A stretch of 64,000 bases of DNA, taken from the NCBI GenBank assembly GCA_046331265.1, contig JAXLRE010000004.1:1-64000 (forward strand), given 5' to 3'. Below are positions 16,845-26,300 of this stretch, piece by piece. The stretch is from JAGPDB01 sp046331265. GTDB lineage: Bacteria; Actinomycetota; Acidimicrobiia; IMCC26256; JAGPDB01. Position 1 is the first letter of the stretch. Every line of letters begins with the position of its first letter. The translations under genes were made by a program, and so were the position numbers. The notes below the pieces were generated by a model that saw only the letters and a list, made by a program, of their open reading frames with translations, was not told where the DNA came from and ran no database searches.

Positions 16845-17537
16845 TTAGCCAATTTCGATTCTGATTCCAGGCCCCATTGTTGTTGAGGTTGAAATATTTT
16901 TGATGTACTTACCTTTTGACGATGCGGGCTTTGCACGTTGAATTTCGTCCAATGCACTCGCAAAGTTTTCAGCTAACTTTTCTGGCTCGAAACTTGCTTT
17001 ACCTATACGAATGTGAACGTTTCCATCCTTGTCTGTACGGTATTCAACTTTTCCTGATTTGAATTCAGAAACAGCTTTAGCAACATCAGGTGTAACAGTT
17101 CCTGTTTTAGGGTTCGGCATTAATCCACGTGGACCAAGTGCTCGACCTAATTTACCGACTTTAGCCATCATGTCTGGGGCTGCGATTACAAGATCGAAAT
17201 CCATCATGCCCTTTTCGACATCAGTAACTAATTCGTCTGCACCAACAATGTCTGCGCCTGCTTCTTTAGCTGCAGTTGCTGCTTCACCTTGAGCAAAAAC
17301 AGCAATTCGGACTGTTTTACCAGTACCGTTTGGCAATGCAACAGATCCACGAATCATTTGGTCTGCTTTTCGAGGGTCAACACCTAAACGGAAAACAACG
17401 TCTACTGATTCATCGAAAGCACGTTTCGCTGATTCTTTCGATATTGATGTTAAAAGCGAAAATGCTTCTAATGCACCATATGATTTGTCACGGTCAACTT
17501 TTGTTGCTGCGTCGTTAAGTTTTTTAGATACAGCCAT
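16845..17537 (-). CDS. rplA: 50S ribosomal protein L1
   Basis: 230 residues, normal length. Conserved VRIAVFAQGEAATAAKEAGAD, the KLGRALGPRGLMPNPKTGTV signature and the C-terminal segment GPGIRIE are present. L1 forms the stalk that moves deacylated tRNA from the E site and in many bacteria represses its own rplK-rplA mRNA. One base separates it from rplK. Confidence 0.98.
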   Translation of the reverse strand: MAVSKKLNDAATKVDRDKSYGALEAFSLLTSISKESAKRAFDESVDVVFRLGVDPRKADQMIRGSVALPNGTGKTVRIAVFAQGEAATAAKEAGADIVGADELVTDVEKGMMDFDLVIAAPDMMAKVGKLGRALGPRGLMPNPKTGTVTPDVAKAVSEFKSGKVEYRTDKDGNVHIRIGKASFEPEKLAENFASALDEIQRAKPASSKGKYIKNISTSTTMGPGIRIEIG

Positions 17538-17538
17538 C

Positions 17539-17967
17539 TTAACCCTCCACTACTTCTACGCCCATAGAACGTGCAGTGCCTTCAATTTGTCGGCATGCAG
17601 CTTCAATATCAATTGCATTTAAGTCAGGCATTTTTATCTCAGCAATTTCTTTAACTTGCGATTTTGTTATCTTGCCAACTTTTGTTGTTCTTGGGTTGTC
17701 AGTTCCTTTTTGTAATTTTGCTGCTTGCAAAATTAACTTTGGAGCTGGTGGAGTTTTTAATTTGAAGTCAAAAGATCGGTCTTCATAGATCGAAATTTCA
17801 ACAGGGATAACCATTCCACGTTTGTCTTGTGTTTGGTCGTTGTATGCTTTGCAGAAATCCATGATATTTACACCGGTTGGACCAAGTGCAGTACCAACTG
17901 GAGGTGCAGGTGTTGCAGATCCAGCTTGGATTTGCAGCTTCACAATTTGAGCTACTTTTTTCGCCAT
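17539..17967 (-). CDS. rplK: 50S ribosomal protein L11
   Basis: 142 residues. KLQIQAGSATPAPPVGTALGPTGVNIMDFCKAYN at the N-terminus is the thiostrepton/GTPase-centre face of L11, and the C-terminal RNA-binding domain ends with KMPDLNAIDIEAACRQIEGTARSMGVEV. L11 binds 23S rRNA beneath the L10 stalk and is needed for RelA-type sensing. It heads the rplK-rplA unit, with a leader containing a CRP-like palindrome. Confidence 0.98.
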   Translation of the reverse strand: MAKKVAQIVKLQIQAGSATPAPPVGTALGPTGVNIMDFCKAYNDQTQDKRGMVIPVEISIYEDRSFDFKLKTPPAPKLILQAAKLQKGTDNPRTTKVGKITKSQVKEIAEIKMPDLNAIDIEAACRQIEGTARSMGVEVVEG

Positions 17968-17995
17968 AAAGGCTCCCTCACTTTCATATATAATC

Positions 17996-18011
17996 TGTGA
18001 AAATTCTCACT
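17996..18011. promoter_or_regulatory. Near-consensus CRP-type operator
   Basis: TGTGA, six bases, TCACT: nine of the ten half-site bases of the CRP/Crp-family consensus TGTGA-N6-TCACA. It lies in the 120-base divergent region between rplK (29 bases upstream of its ATG) and the receiver-domain gene. A Crp/Fnr-family regulator is encoded 450 bases away. A second imperfect inverted repeat (arms 18015-18022 and 18032-18039, 7 of 8) lies beside it. Binding is inferred. Confidence 0.4.
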
Positions 18012-18086
18012 GATATGTGCACCGAGGTCTAGTACACATGAAGGAAGATTCTAAAACAATAGTGAACATTAATGCAAAGGCAGCAT

Positions 18087-18455
18087 GTGAGTTCAGCAAA
18101 TATATTAGTAATTGAAGATGAGCAAAGGTTAAATGACTTGTACTGTTTGGTCCTTAAGAATGAAGGATATAACGTAGTTAGCGCTCTCGATGGTTTAGAA
18201 GGATTAGATGCACTTAAAGCATTTACGCCAGATCTCGTACTTTTAGATCTCAGTATGCCTAACCTAGATGGCATAGGTTTTCTTAAAAGTTCGAAAATAC
18301 ATGATAATTATCCCCAAACAAAAATAATTGCGTTCACTAACTTGGATCGAGCTGAAGATGTTTCCTTGGCATTCGAATTAGGAATCACAAGATATGTACT
18401 TAAATCCTCAACATCTCCTAGAGGACTTATAAAACTTGTAAATGAAGAAACATGA
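18087..18455 (+). CDS. Stand-alone response regulator receiver protein
   Basis: About 122 residues, a CheY-like receiver domain and nothing else. The acidic pair is in VIEDEQ, the phosphorylated Asp is D54 (LVLLDLSMPNLDG), the switch Thr is T84 (IIAFTNLD) and the Lys is K106 (YVLKSS). No output domain follows, so it acts through protein contacts or is one step in a phosphorelay. The GTG at 18087 has an AAAGG site six bases upstream and is preferred over the in-frame ATG at 18072, which has none. No histidine kinase is nearby. It converges on the Crp/Fnr gene. Confidence 0.85.
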   Translation: MSSANILVIEDEQRLNDLYCLVLKNEGYNVVSALDGLEGLDALKAFTPDLVLLDLSMPNLDGIGFLKSSKIHDNYPQTKIIAFTNLDRAEDVSLAFELGITRYVLKSSTSPRGLIKLVNEET

Positions 18456-18465
18456 AGTTACGGCT

Positions 18466-19122
18466 TTATAAATTAACTTCGTCTTTGTCTCCTAAAAGAT
18501 TATTCAACATTGCCATGTCAACTGTGTAGTAAAACGATTTGTAAGAAATTATTCCACTGCGTTTTAAATTATTGAGTTCTGTTGCGGTTGTTTCTCTTGT
18601 AACACCAATGATATTTGAAATTTCGTTTTGTCGAAGAGGAAAATCTATTAACCATTTGTTATCAGCAAGCTCTACACCAAATCTAAAAACTAAATATCTG
18701 AGGATATAAATGATTTTTTCTCTTGCATGAGTTTGACCAATGGCTTGAATATGAATCTCCGCTGCAACATATTTTGTAACAATGCTATCTAGAAGTTCTG
18801 AGCATAAATCAACGTTCGTTTTCATTTCATTCAAAATATCTGGTGTTGGAATCACAGCTACGCTGCAATCTGTTTCTGCAGAAAAATAAAACAAACTTGC
18901 TTTCGTTTTGCCAAAAATATATTCAATAGGGAAAAACGAATGTTTTTGCAGATATGTAATGTTTGTTTCTTCGCCATCAATATTTAAAGAATAAACACGT
19001 ATAGTTCCTTCATATAAGCAATAGCTAAATTGAACTACCTCGCTATGAAAGATAATTGTTTCTCCGGCTTTGTATTTTTTAACCGGATATGGTGCAACGA
19101 ATTTTTCAAAATATTCTGACAT
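18466..19122 (-). CDS. Crp/Fnr-family transcriptional regulator
   Basis: 218 residues: an N-terminal cyclic-nucleotide-binding-type beta-roll (about 15-110, with AGETIIFHSEV and YEGTIRVYSLN), a long dimer helix (about 112-140), and a C-terminal winged helix (about 160-210) with FPLRQNEISNIIGVTRETTATELNNLKRSGII. The recognition helix keeps the Arg-Glu pair that in E. coli Crp reads TGTGA, though the third contact residue differs (Thr in place of Arg). No Fnr-type cysteine cluster is present. The ligand cannot be told from sequence. Its short upstream region has no clear copy of the operator. Confidence 0.85.
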   Translation of the reverse strand: MSEYFEKFVAPYPVKKYKAGETIIFHSEVVQFSYCLYEGTIRVYSLNIDGEETNITYLQKHSFFPIEYIFGKTKASLFYFSAETDCSVAVIPTPDILNEMKTNVDLCSELLDSIVTKYVAAEIHIQAIGQTHAREKIIYILRYLVFRFGVELADNKWLIDFPLRQNEISNIIGVTRETTATELNNLKRSGIISYKSFYYTVDMAMLNNLLGDKDEVNL

Positions 19123-19222
19123 AACGACATAACCACTATATAAGCATTAAGTGTTACTTTCACTATGGATTTTTTTACTACCGCCTATAAGTGTAAGAAA
19201 AGATAATTTATTTTTTGTTGAG

Positions 19223-21316
19223 CTATATATGTGCAGGGTCCTTCGCAATAGCTAAATTTTCTATAGGATTTAACTTATTTTCAATTTCATTTACGAAAAG
19301 TTTTGCTTCGTGTAAACATTTTGTTGCATGTTTAGATTTATTAACTGCATCTGAAACTCTTTTTGAAATTTTTTCACGATTAGATTCTTTAATCTCTCTG
19401 ACTGAATACATGTAAGTTAATGAATCTGTTGCATTGTCGCATTCAGTACTTACTTCGTATGCAAGAGTTTTTAATTGTAATTTAGTTTCTTCATCAATGT
19501 CTTCTGTTTTTAACATCGAATCAATTGAATTAACAACAGTCTTTTTACCGTCAATTATTTGCTTGCGTAAAAGCAAAATTCTATTTTGTATATCTTGTCT
19601 TAAAAGCAGCCGGTTTTCTTGGTCCACAATAGAAACTGTATTTAGATAGGGATCTAGTTCGTTAGCTTGAATTTGTTGAGAGAATACTTGCGATTCTCCA
19701 GAACCACTTTCAGAACCGGATGTGTTGTCCTCCACTTCCACATCTGCACCGCCCAGAGGATCTTGATATTGGTATGTTGATCTCCTAGGGCTAACTACAT
19801 TTAATGCATATTCTGGTTCAAGGTTAGGATCACCAATAAATTCTTTGTCGTCAGGACCAATTGGTGTTTTTCGCGTTTCAATCGGATTTGGAACCTCCGG
19901 AGCAGCAAAAACTTCATCAATGGGTTCTGGTGCCTTATTATAAGTTTCTTTTTGATAAGAAATATCTGGTTCTCGAGCTAATTCGGTGTCAGTAGCTGGA
20001 GATAAAAATTGCCTATCGATTTTTCGTGCTGTCTCAAAGGTTGGTCGAGTCACGTTTTGCCTCGTAGGTAGTTCTGGAGGTTGAAAATAATGGGGATCTA
20101 TAAAATAGGGTTCCTTTTGCTGACGATCATGCTGTAATTGATTATCTTGCAACGATACCGCAGCCGGAGCAAATGCAACTGCACTTATAGGAGCTGCACT
20201 TATATCTACGGTATTTTGCTGCAAATCTAGATCTACATTTGATTCTGGTTTTAAATTGTCTTCATCAACTTTTTTAAATTCGACTTTCGCTCCAACCCCA
20301 ACTAAAAATGCAGTAGGTAAAATAATCCATGGATTACTTTCATTTGTATATGTACTCGATTTCTTTTTTGCAATAATGTAAGGGTTCTTTTCGACTTTAC
20401 CATCAATATCTAAACGAATTGATTCGGGTCGTTCTTGGTTAGCTTTCGAAAATTCATAAAAGGGTACGACATCGACATATTGATTTGTTGGTGTAACTTT
20501 TTTAAGTAATTTTTTTCTATATTCTATTGGTTCACTTGTTAGATCTATTTGGTCATATTCCAAAATATCTGTCACTATTAAATTAGGTTTTGTTTTTTTC
20601 GATGTCTTACCCGTATTTGGTTTAGACCTTTGTTCATTAATAAGCACTGCTTCGATAACTGCATTTCTATTAAATTGCATTAATGAAGTTTTATGTTGTT
20701 TGTTTAATCTCTTTCGTGATTCACCGTGTGAATCAATAACCGTTACTTCTTTACCTTTCACACTTATAAGTATTCTTTTACCGTCAAGTTTTGGTTCGAA
20801 AAACCATTCATCGATATCCTCGATATCTACCTGATGAATTGGATGAAAAAGTCTCTGTATTGGTTTTTCGACTAACTCATCAGTCGACTTATTTCTTCGT
20901 GCTTTAGGTCGCGCAAAACCCCCATAAGAAGTATTTTCGTATCCAACGTTGGTTATGTACCAAATATTATTTCCAAATTTTGGACTTCTTATCAAAGAAA
21001 AAGCAGAGTGAACTTTATCGCCTTCTGCCTCAAAGCGCAAAAAACCTTTTTTAATAGCATCATCTATTTCATATTCAGGTTCTGAAATTGCATAGTTAGG
21101 TAAGAGATTTATTGTCCCTTCATCCCAGACTTTCCGTTCACTTGTTGAAGCTAAATTATCGAATAAGTTTCTATCTACCATATATGCGAGTGTTTTACTT
21201 TTAGGTTTCAACGGCAGACCTTTGGGAATAGACCATCTTTGATCAGACTGTTCAAAACACAGCTCAAATGCATCGTTACCTTTCTTGTCAATTATTTCGT
21301 CTACTTCAAATTTCAT
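19223..21316 (-). CDS. LigD-like protein: degenerate phosphoesterase domain, DNA-ligase adenylation domain, coiled-coil tail
   Basis: 697 residues. Residues 1-120 follow the layout of the LigD 3'-phosphoesterase domain (WSIPKGLPLKPKSKTLAY at 28-45, VWDEG at 63-67, then a KGFLRFEAEGDKVHSAFSLIR segment) but the histidines and HYDFRLE-type catalytic residues are absent. Residues about 155-330 look like an ATP-dependent DNA ligase adenylation domain: motif I FEPKLDGKR with candidate nucleotide lysine K176, a glutamate at 222, LIVTDILEYDQIDL near 246-259, and an AKKKSSTY segment at 316-323 with W330, resembling motif V to VI, although the EGxV part is lost. There is no OB-fold. Residues about 340-560 are Pro/Gln/Asp-rich and look disordered; about 590-690 is a coiled coil. 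No Ku or LigD polymerase gene is visible nearby. A repair ligase, a nucleotidyltransferase or a dead structural relative are all possible. Confidence 0.55.
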   Translation of the reverse strand: MKFEVDEIIDKKGNDAFELCFEQSDQRWSIPKGLPLKPKSKTLAYMVDRNLFDNLASTSERKVWDEGTINLLPNYAISEPEYEIDDAIKKGFLRFEAEGDKVHSAFSLIRSPKFGNNIWYITNVGYENTSYGGFARPKARRNKSTDELVEKPIQRLFHPIHQVDIEDIDEWFFEPKLDGKRILISVKGKEVTVIDSHGESRKRLNKQHKTSLMQFNRNAVIEAVLINEQRSKPNTGKTSKKTKPNLIVTDILEYDQIDLTSEPIEYRKKLLKKVTPTNQYVDVVPFYEFSKANQERPESIRLDIDGKVEKNPYIIAKKKSSTYTNESNPWIILPTAFLVGVGAKVEFKKVDEDNLKPESNVDLDLQQNTVDISAAPISAVAFAPAAVSLQDNQLQHDRQQKEPYFIDPHYFQPPELPTRQNVTRPTFETARKIDRQFLSPATDTELAREPDISYQKETYNKAPEPIDEVFAAPEVPNPIETRKTPIGPDDKEFIGDPNLEPEYALNVVSPRRSTYQYQDPLGGADVEVEDNTSGSESGSGESQVFSQQIQANELDPYLNTVSIVDQENRLLLRQDIQNRILLLRKQIIDGKKTVVNSIDSMLKTEDIDEETKLQLKTLAYEVSTECDNATDSLTYMYSVREIKESNREKISKRVSDAVNKSKHATKCLHEAKLFVNEIENKLNPIENLAIAKDPAHI

Positions 21317-21389
21317 ACTTTTTAATATAAGATGAGGAGTAATATATTTCTGTTAGAAGTTTCACTAAAAAATATTTGGGATTATTCAA

Positions 21390-22034
21390 ATGAAAAATAT
21401 CGTTGTTTTGCTTGGTGGTTTGGGACCAAAAGAAAAACCTGAGATCAATTTTGAAAATAACGAAATGACTGTTATTGCTGCGGATTCCGGATTGTCCCTA
21501 GCTCAGAAATTTGCACTAAATGTAAATCATGTTGTCGGAGATATGGATAGCGTCGATCCTAATTTATTAGAAAGATATAAAGAACTTGGAGCAGAAATTT
21601 CTATAAGTTCATCGAAAAAAGATGAAACAGATTTTGAGTTGGCATTAGATATTGCAAATAAATATTCTGCAAAAAATTTATATGTAATAGGTGGCGGAGG
21701 ATTAAGAACTGATCATCTTCTTGCAAATATTTCTGTGCTTTGTGGAGAGCAAACAAAAAAATGGAAAACAACAATGTTTAACGAAACAGAAACTATTTAT
21801 GTATGCAGGCCTAAACAATCATTAGATATAACAATTGAGCCTGGCACTACTATTTCTACAATTCCTATTGGCTCAGATGTGCATGTGCTTGAGACTAAAG
21901 GCTTACAGTGGGCACTCAATGATTCGATATTAGAAGTTCACAAAGCAAGGGGTATAAGCAATATTGCAATCGAAGACACTATTGAAATTTCTATATCAAA
22001 AGGTCAACTTGCAGTAATTATTTCCAACATATAG
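21390..22034 (+). CDS. thiN: Thiamine pyrophosphokinase
   Basis: 214 residues. Transfers pyrophosphate from ATP to thiamine to give thiamine diphosphate. Signature segments are AADSG (30-34), GDMDS (50-54), the KDETDFELAL block (77-86) and GGGGLRTDH (101-109), in the order of the TPK catalytic domain; the C-terminal 70 residues form the vitamin B1-binding beta domain. Single gene on the plus strand between two minus-strand genes. No thiamine riboswitch was seen in the 70-base upstream gap. Confidence 0.88.
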   Translation: MKNIVVLLGGLGPKEKPEINFENNEMTVIAADSGLSLAQKFALNVNHVVGDMDSVDPNLLERYKELGAEISISSSKKDETDFELALDIANKYSAKNLYVIGGGGLRTDHLLANISVLCGEQTKKWKTTMFNETETIYVCRPKQSLDITIEPGTTISTIPIGSDVHVLETKGLQWALNDSILEVHKARGISNIAIEDTIEISISKGQLAVIISNI

Positions 22035-22036
22035 CA

Positions 22037-22085
22037 GCGTTGAGTGTGGAAAGTACTAATTATTTATACTTTCCATACCCAACGC
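22037..22085. terminator. Hairpin between the convergent thiN and nusG genes
   Basis: Interrupted stem: outer arms GCGTTG/CAACGC (22037-22042, 22080-22085) and inner arms TGGAAAGTA/TACTTTCCA (22047-22055, 22067-22075), separated by a 4-by-4 internal loop, with an 11-base AT-rich loop. It sits 3 bases after the thiN stop and 8 before the nusG stop, so it probably terminates both transcripts, but there is no strong U-tract. Confidence 0.6.
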
Positions 22086-22092
22086 GAGAAGA

Positions 22093-22902
22093 TTAGAGTT
22101 TCGCTACTTGACCAAATTCAAGCTCAACTGGTGTTTCACGACCAAAAATATCTACGAGTACTTTAAGTTTCGAACGATCAACATCGATTTCACTAATTGC
22201 ACCATTAAAGTCTGCAAATGGCCCTGTTGTAACACGAACCTGTTCGCCAACTTCATAATCAAGACGTGGTTTAACTTTAGCTGCAACAGCTGTTCCACCT
22301 TTTTCAGCAGTCTCGCCAGAACCAAGAATGTTTTCTACTTCTTTTTTAGTTAAAGCTTCTGGTTTGTTTCCCGCTCCAACGAAACCAGTAACACCTGGAG
22401 TATTTCGAATCACGTACCAAGTATCATCGTCAAGATCCATGCGAATTAAAACGTAGCCTGGAAAAACTTTCTTTTTTACAACACTTTTCTTACCATTTTT
22501 AAATTCGATTACATCTTCCATAGGAATGATGATTTCGTGAATTCGTTCTTCAACATTCATAGAACGCATACGAGTTTCGATATTTTGTTGAACTCGATTT
22601 TCATATCCTGCATATGAATGGACTACATACCAACGACCTGGACGATCAAATGGAGAGACAACTATATCGTCATCATCTTCATCAGTAGTTTCATCGATAA
22701 CATCTACAAGTTCAGCAGAACCATCAAGATTTACTTCGCTTTGGATCTCTTGGTTATCGCCTGAATGCAAAACTTCGTTGATTGCTTCTTGTGTTAAACG
22801 TTCTGTTTCGTCAAACGCCATTTCAGATGTATCACCTTGAAGTTCGGCAACATTCTCAGGATCTTTTGCTTCTTCAAAAATGTCGGTTGTTGTATCTTCC
22901 AT
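22093..22902 (-). CDS. nusG: Transcription termination/antitermination factor NusG
   Basis: 269 residues. After an acidic 90-residue N-terminal extension (typical of actinobacterial NusG) comes the NGN domain, RWYVVHSYAGYENRVQQNIETR ... FPGYVLIRMDLDDDTWYVIRNTPGVTGFVG, then the KOW domain YEVGEQVRVTTGPFADFNGAISEID. NusG binds the polymerase clamp and links it to Rho or to ribosomal S10. It follows secE by 45 bases. Confidence 0.96.
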   Translation of the reverse strand: MEDTTTDIFEEAKDPENVAELQGDTSEMAFDETERLTQEAINEVLHSGDNQEIQSEVNLDGSAELVDVIDETTDEDDDDIVVSPFDRPGRWYVVHSYAGYENRVQQNIETRMRSMNVEERIHEIIIPMEDVIEFKNGKKSVVKKKVFPGYVLIRMDLDDDTWYVIRNTPGVTGFVGAGNKPEALTKKEVENILGSGETAEKGGTAVAAKVKPRLDYEVGEQVRVTTGPFADFNGAISEIDVDRSKLKVLVDIFGRETPVELEFGQVAKL

Positions 22903-22947
22903 ATTCTCGTCTCTTTTAGATTTAAATAATTTGGTTTATGATTCGAT

Positions 22948-23280
22948 TTATCCGTATATCAAATCGGCTAATCTCTCGGCGCCATAATCAACACCAAGGA
23001 CTAATAGCGTAACAAGAATCACACACACAAGTACAATAATGGTTGAATTTACTACTTCACGGCTCGTTGGCCAGGAAACTTTTTTAAGCTCTTTCCATGA
23101 TCCTTTGAAGAATTCAATGATCTTAGAAAAAACAGAAACTTTCTCACCTGTTTGCGCTGGCTTTTTTCGCTTGTTAGCAGCCTGCTTCATTTGGGCACGT
23201 TGAGTCTCAGGGTCATAGCCCATTTTCGAAGACATTCTTCGCATTTCACGGTTCATTGGTTCTTGCGGCGATTGCGTCAT
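22948..23280 (-). CDS. secE: Preprotein translocase subunit SecE
   Basis: 110 residues: a hydrophilic N-terminal part, the conserved amphipathic segment FFKGSWKELKKVSWPTSREVVNST, and a single membrane span (IIVLVCVILVTLLVLGVDYG). SecE clamps SecY in the membrane. Unusually, the gene upstream on the same strand is the 1270-residue unknown gene, 63 bases away, so part of its transcription may come from there. Confidence 0.95.
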   Translation of the reverse strand: MTQSPQEPMNREMRRMSSKMGYDPETQRAQMKQAANKRKKPAQTGEKVSVFSKIIEFFKGSWKELKKVSWPTSREVVNSTIIVLVCVILVTLLVLGVDYGAERLADLIYG

Positions 23281-23343
23281 AAGTACATATAATTTACTAG
23301 CTTTTGCATCTATAAGGCATGTTATAGATCAAATGAAAGCTAT

Positions 23344-26300
23344 TTATAAAAATAATCCTTGTTCATCACCAGGTTGTTTAGGAACTGTGGGTATTGGTAC
23401 CGGTCCGATTTCTCTGGTATGAGTTTGAGGACTAGAAGATCCTGGTCTAAATGATTCTGTTGAATGAGTTCGATGACTTGTGCGACGTTTTTCTCTTGGT
23501 TCATGAATCTGCTGTTCTGAAAGTTTTTCAATATCAACTAAAAATACTTTATCTGTTAAATCATATCCATTAAATGTTGTTTCAACATCTGGCGATAGTT
23601 CGACTTTTTCGAATTCACTTTCTAAAGTTTTAACATAGGCGAAAAGGGTTGGCCTATTTGTTAACGCTTGTCCAGAACCTGAATCTATAACAACGGCTAA
23701 TTTTCTCCCTTGTTCTTTCGCAATCGAATCTGCGTACAAAGCAAACTCTCTAAAGAAGCTGTCTTGCATTAACTCAGTAATATCGTTTTGAAGAGGATTT
23801 AATCCTCTAATAATTAAAATTGGCGAACCATCGCTCGCTTTTGCCTGGATCAACAAACCAGCACCTGCAAAACGAGATTGCATAGGAGTATTCGAATCCT
23901 TAACAATAAGTACTGCTGTTATATTTGGAAAATCTGTTGTTATACTTCCTGCACGATAATTCCAACATGTACTCGCAATGCTTCCTGATGCTTCAAGTAA
24001 TGGTCCCCTTACAGGAACTAATGTAAATTGTGTTCGAGTCCCGCTCGATTTTGCTTTTGCTTCCACAGCTGCGACGAAGCTTGTTAAATCATCGCTTTTT
24101 AAAACATGCTTTAAAACACCAATTTTTGAATGTTCTTCAAAAGCTTTTTTCCATGTTTCAGAAAATGTTATGTGTTCGATAAAGTCAGCAACTACTGCTG
24201 CTTGATTTAAATCCAGATCTTGATCGCTTCTAATTTCTACAAATGCACTCACATCTAAATTTGGGTTTTGCGAGACTGCACTCACCATCAATAGCTCTCG
24301 TAGTGGTCTTTTAAATTCTTTGAACTGTGACACAGCTTCAACATGTTTAAAAAATTTAGGGAAATCCCATAATGATTCAGAAGTTACTTCAGATAATGAA
24401 GCTATTTCAGCATCTATTTTTGCAATTTTTTCAACTTTCGTTGGAGGAATGTGTTGCTTTTGCTTTTCTAAATTTTCTATTCTTTGCTTAGCTAGACTTT
24501 CGATTTTTTCAAATAAATCTTGTAGACCTTGAACATCCACACTTCCATCATCATGCACAATTGCTTTCGCTCTGGAAAAATCTTGAACAAGATTGTTATA
24601 TACGTCGCGTAATTGTGAAGTTGTATTAATAGTTGTTTGTTGCCTATCTAATGGTCTAATCGTACCTGGACTATGTTCAACTTGCTCAAAAGGAATTTGT
24701 AACATTTTTTCAACAGCATCAATTCCACCAGCGCTAAAATCTGTTATCTGTATTCTTACTGCCTGAGCAAAAGTTGCAGTAAACACTTTCGTCCCTAAAA
24801 GCTCTTGACGTAAATTTCCTGAAAGAATATCTTTTCGCATTTCAGATATTGCATTCAGTGCTTGCTGGTAGCCAGCTGCACCTGTTGCAGTTATTCCTAT
24901 CTCTCTCATCGACTCGGGAGTCTGTTCTGTGAACCTCAATCTAATTAAGTCATCGATTAGCTCAATTGGATAACCACCGAAATGCTCACCAATAGGGTTG
25001 AATACACTTGGTAAATAGGTTTCTCCACGTTCAATTATTCCTGCACCAATTAAATTGTTTCTAAAATTCTCTAATGGTTCTAATGGAGATTTGCCTGCAG
25101 ATAATGCGCCTAGCGCAATTGAACCCAGATGATCATCTATTATTTTTAGGTTTTTTTCTATGCCAGCACTTAATCGTTCGTACTCTTGTGAACCAGGTTC
25201 TTGAACTCGCAACAATACATTAATGCGTAAAACTTCATTAAAAGCATCGTTTGCTTTATTCAAAACAATTTGTTTAATAAACTCATTTTCTAGAGAGAAA
25301 TTTAAAGGCATTCTTTGATCAAGCTGATTAATTATTTCATCATTTATTTCTAATAATTTTTCATATGTTAGATCTTCGAAACCTAAGTAGCTCTCATCTC
25401 TTTCATAGTCTTGAAGCATGTCAAGTTTTAATTTAATCACTTTTTCTAAAGTTTCACGATCTAAAAACCCAAACTTTTCTTTAACTTCTCCAAGCGCGCT
25501 CGGAATAAATATTCTGCTTAGACCCATCGGGAATTTATCACCTAATAAATTCGAGTATCTAACAAGCAAATTTGCAACATTATTATCATCAGAGATACAT
25601 CTTTGAGTCAATTGTGAAAATAATTCATCAACCCGATTTTCTATCTCAAGTTTTTGCAGGCCTAACGCTTCAGCAGCTTGCTGATTTTCAGGAGTAACTA
25701 TGTATTTGCCAGTTGTATAATCATATTCAAATAGCTTTAATATCTGTTCATCAATTGCATCATATTTTTCTGCTAACTCTTTTATATATTGTGTAACTAA
25801 ATCAGAAACTATTTGATCTTGATCATAATCGCCGATGCTAAATGTAAGTTCTGCATCTGTTTCAAGTTGTCTTCTGATTTCACTAAATATCAAAGGAATT
25901 TGTTCTAAACCTTCTTTGCCAGGTTTAGTTACTCCAATATATTGCAGAGGAAATACTATTGAATCATGTAAATAATCAAGAGTACTTATATACCTTAAAC
26001 TTTCCTCAGAAAGAAATGGATATTCAACTTCTAGTTCTCTTATTCTCATTGGAACAAATAAAGCGCTTTGCTCATTAAATAAATCGTTAAATCTAACTCG
26101 TGCAGTTTTATAATTTTGTAATATCGTAAAGCTAATTTCGTCAAGAGTTTGCTCAGAAAGCAGCGCCCTGATACCTTCATGATCTAAGTCGCTAATTTGA
26201 ACTTTTGATAGATCAATACCAAGTGTGGCTTCTTTAACTATTTGAATAACATTTTCATCTAAGTAATAAGGAACGATTTTATGTGCAAGTTTTATGTAAT

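Noticed and set aside
19123..19222. Imperfect AGTG/CACT repeat upstream of the Crp/Fnr gene as an autoregulatory site
   Set aside because: Only four-base arms with the wrong spacing for the TGTGA-N6-TCACA form; likely chance in AT-rich sequence.
21317..21389. Thiamine (TPP) riboswitch ahead of thiN
   Set aside because: The 73-base gap lacks the conserved CUGAGA and related blocks of the TPP aptamer.
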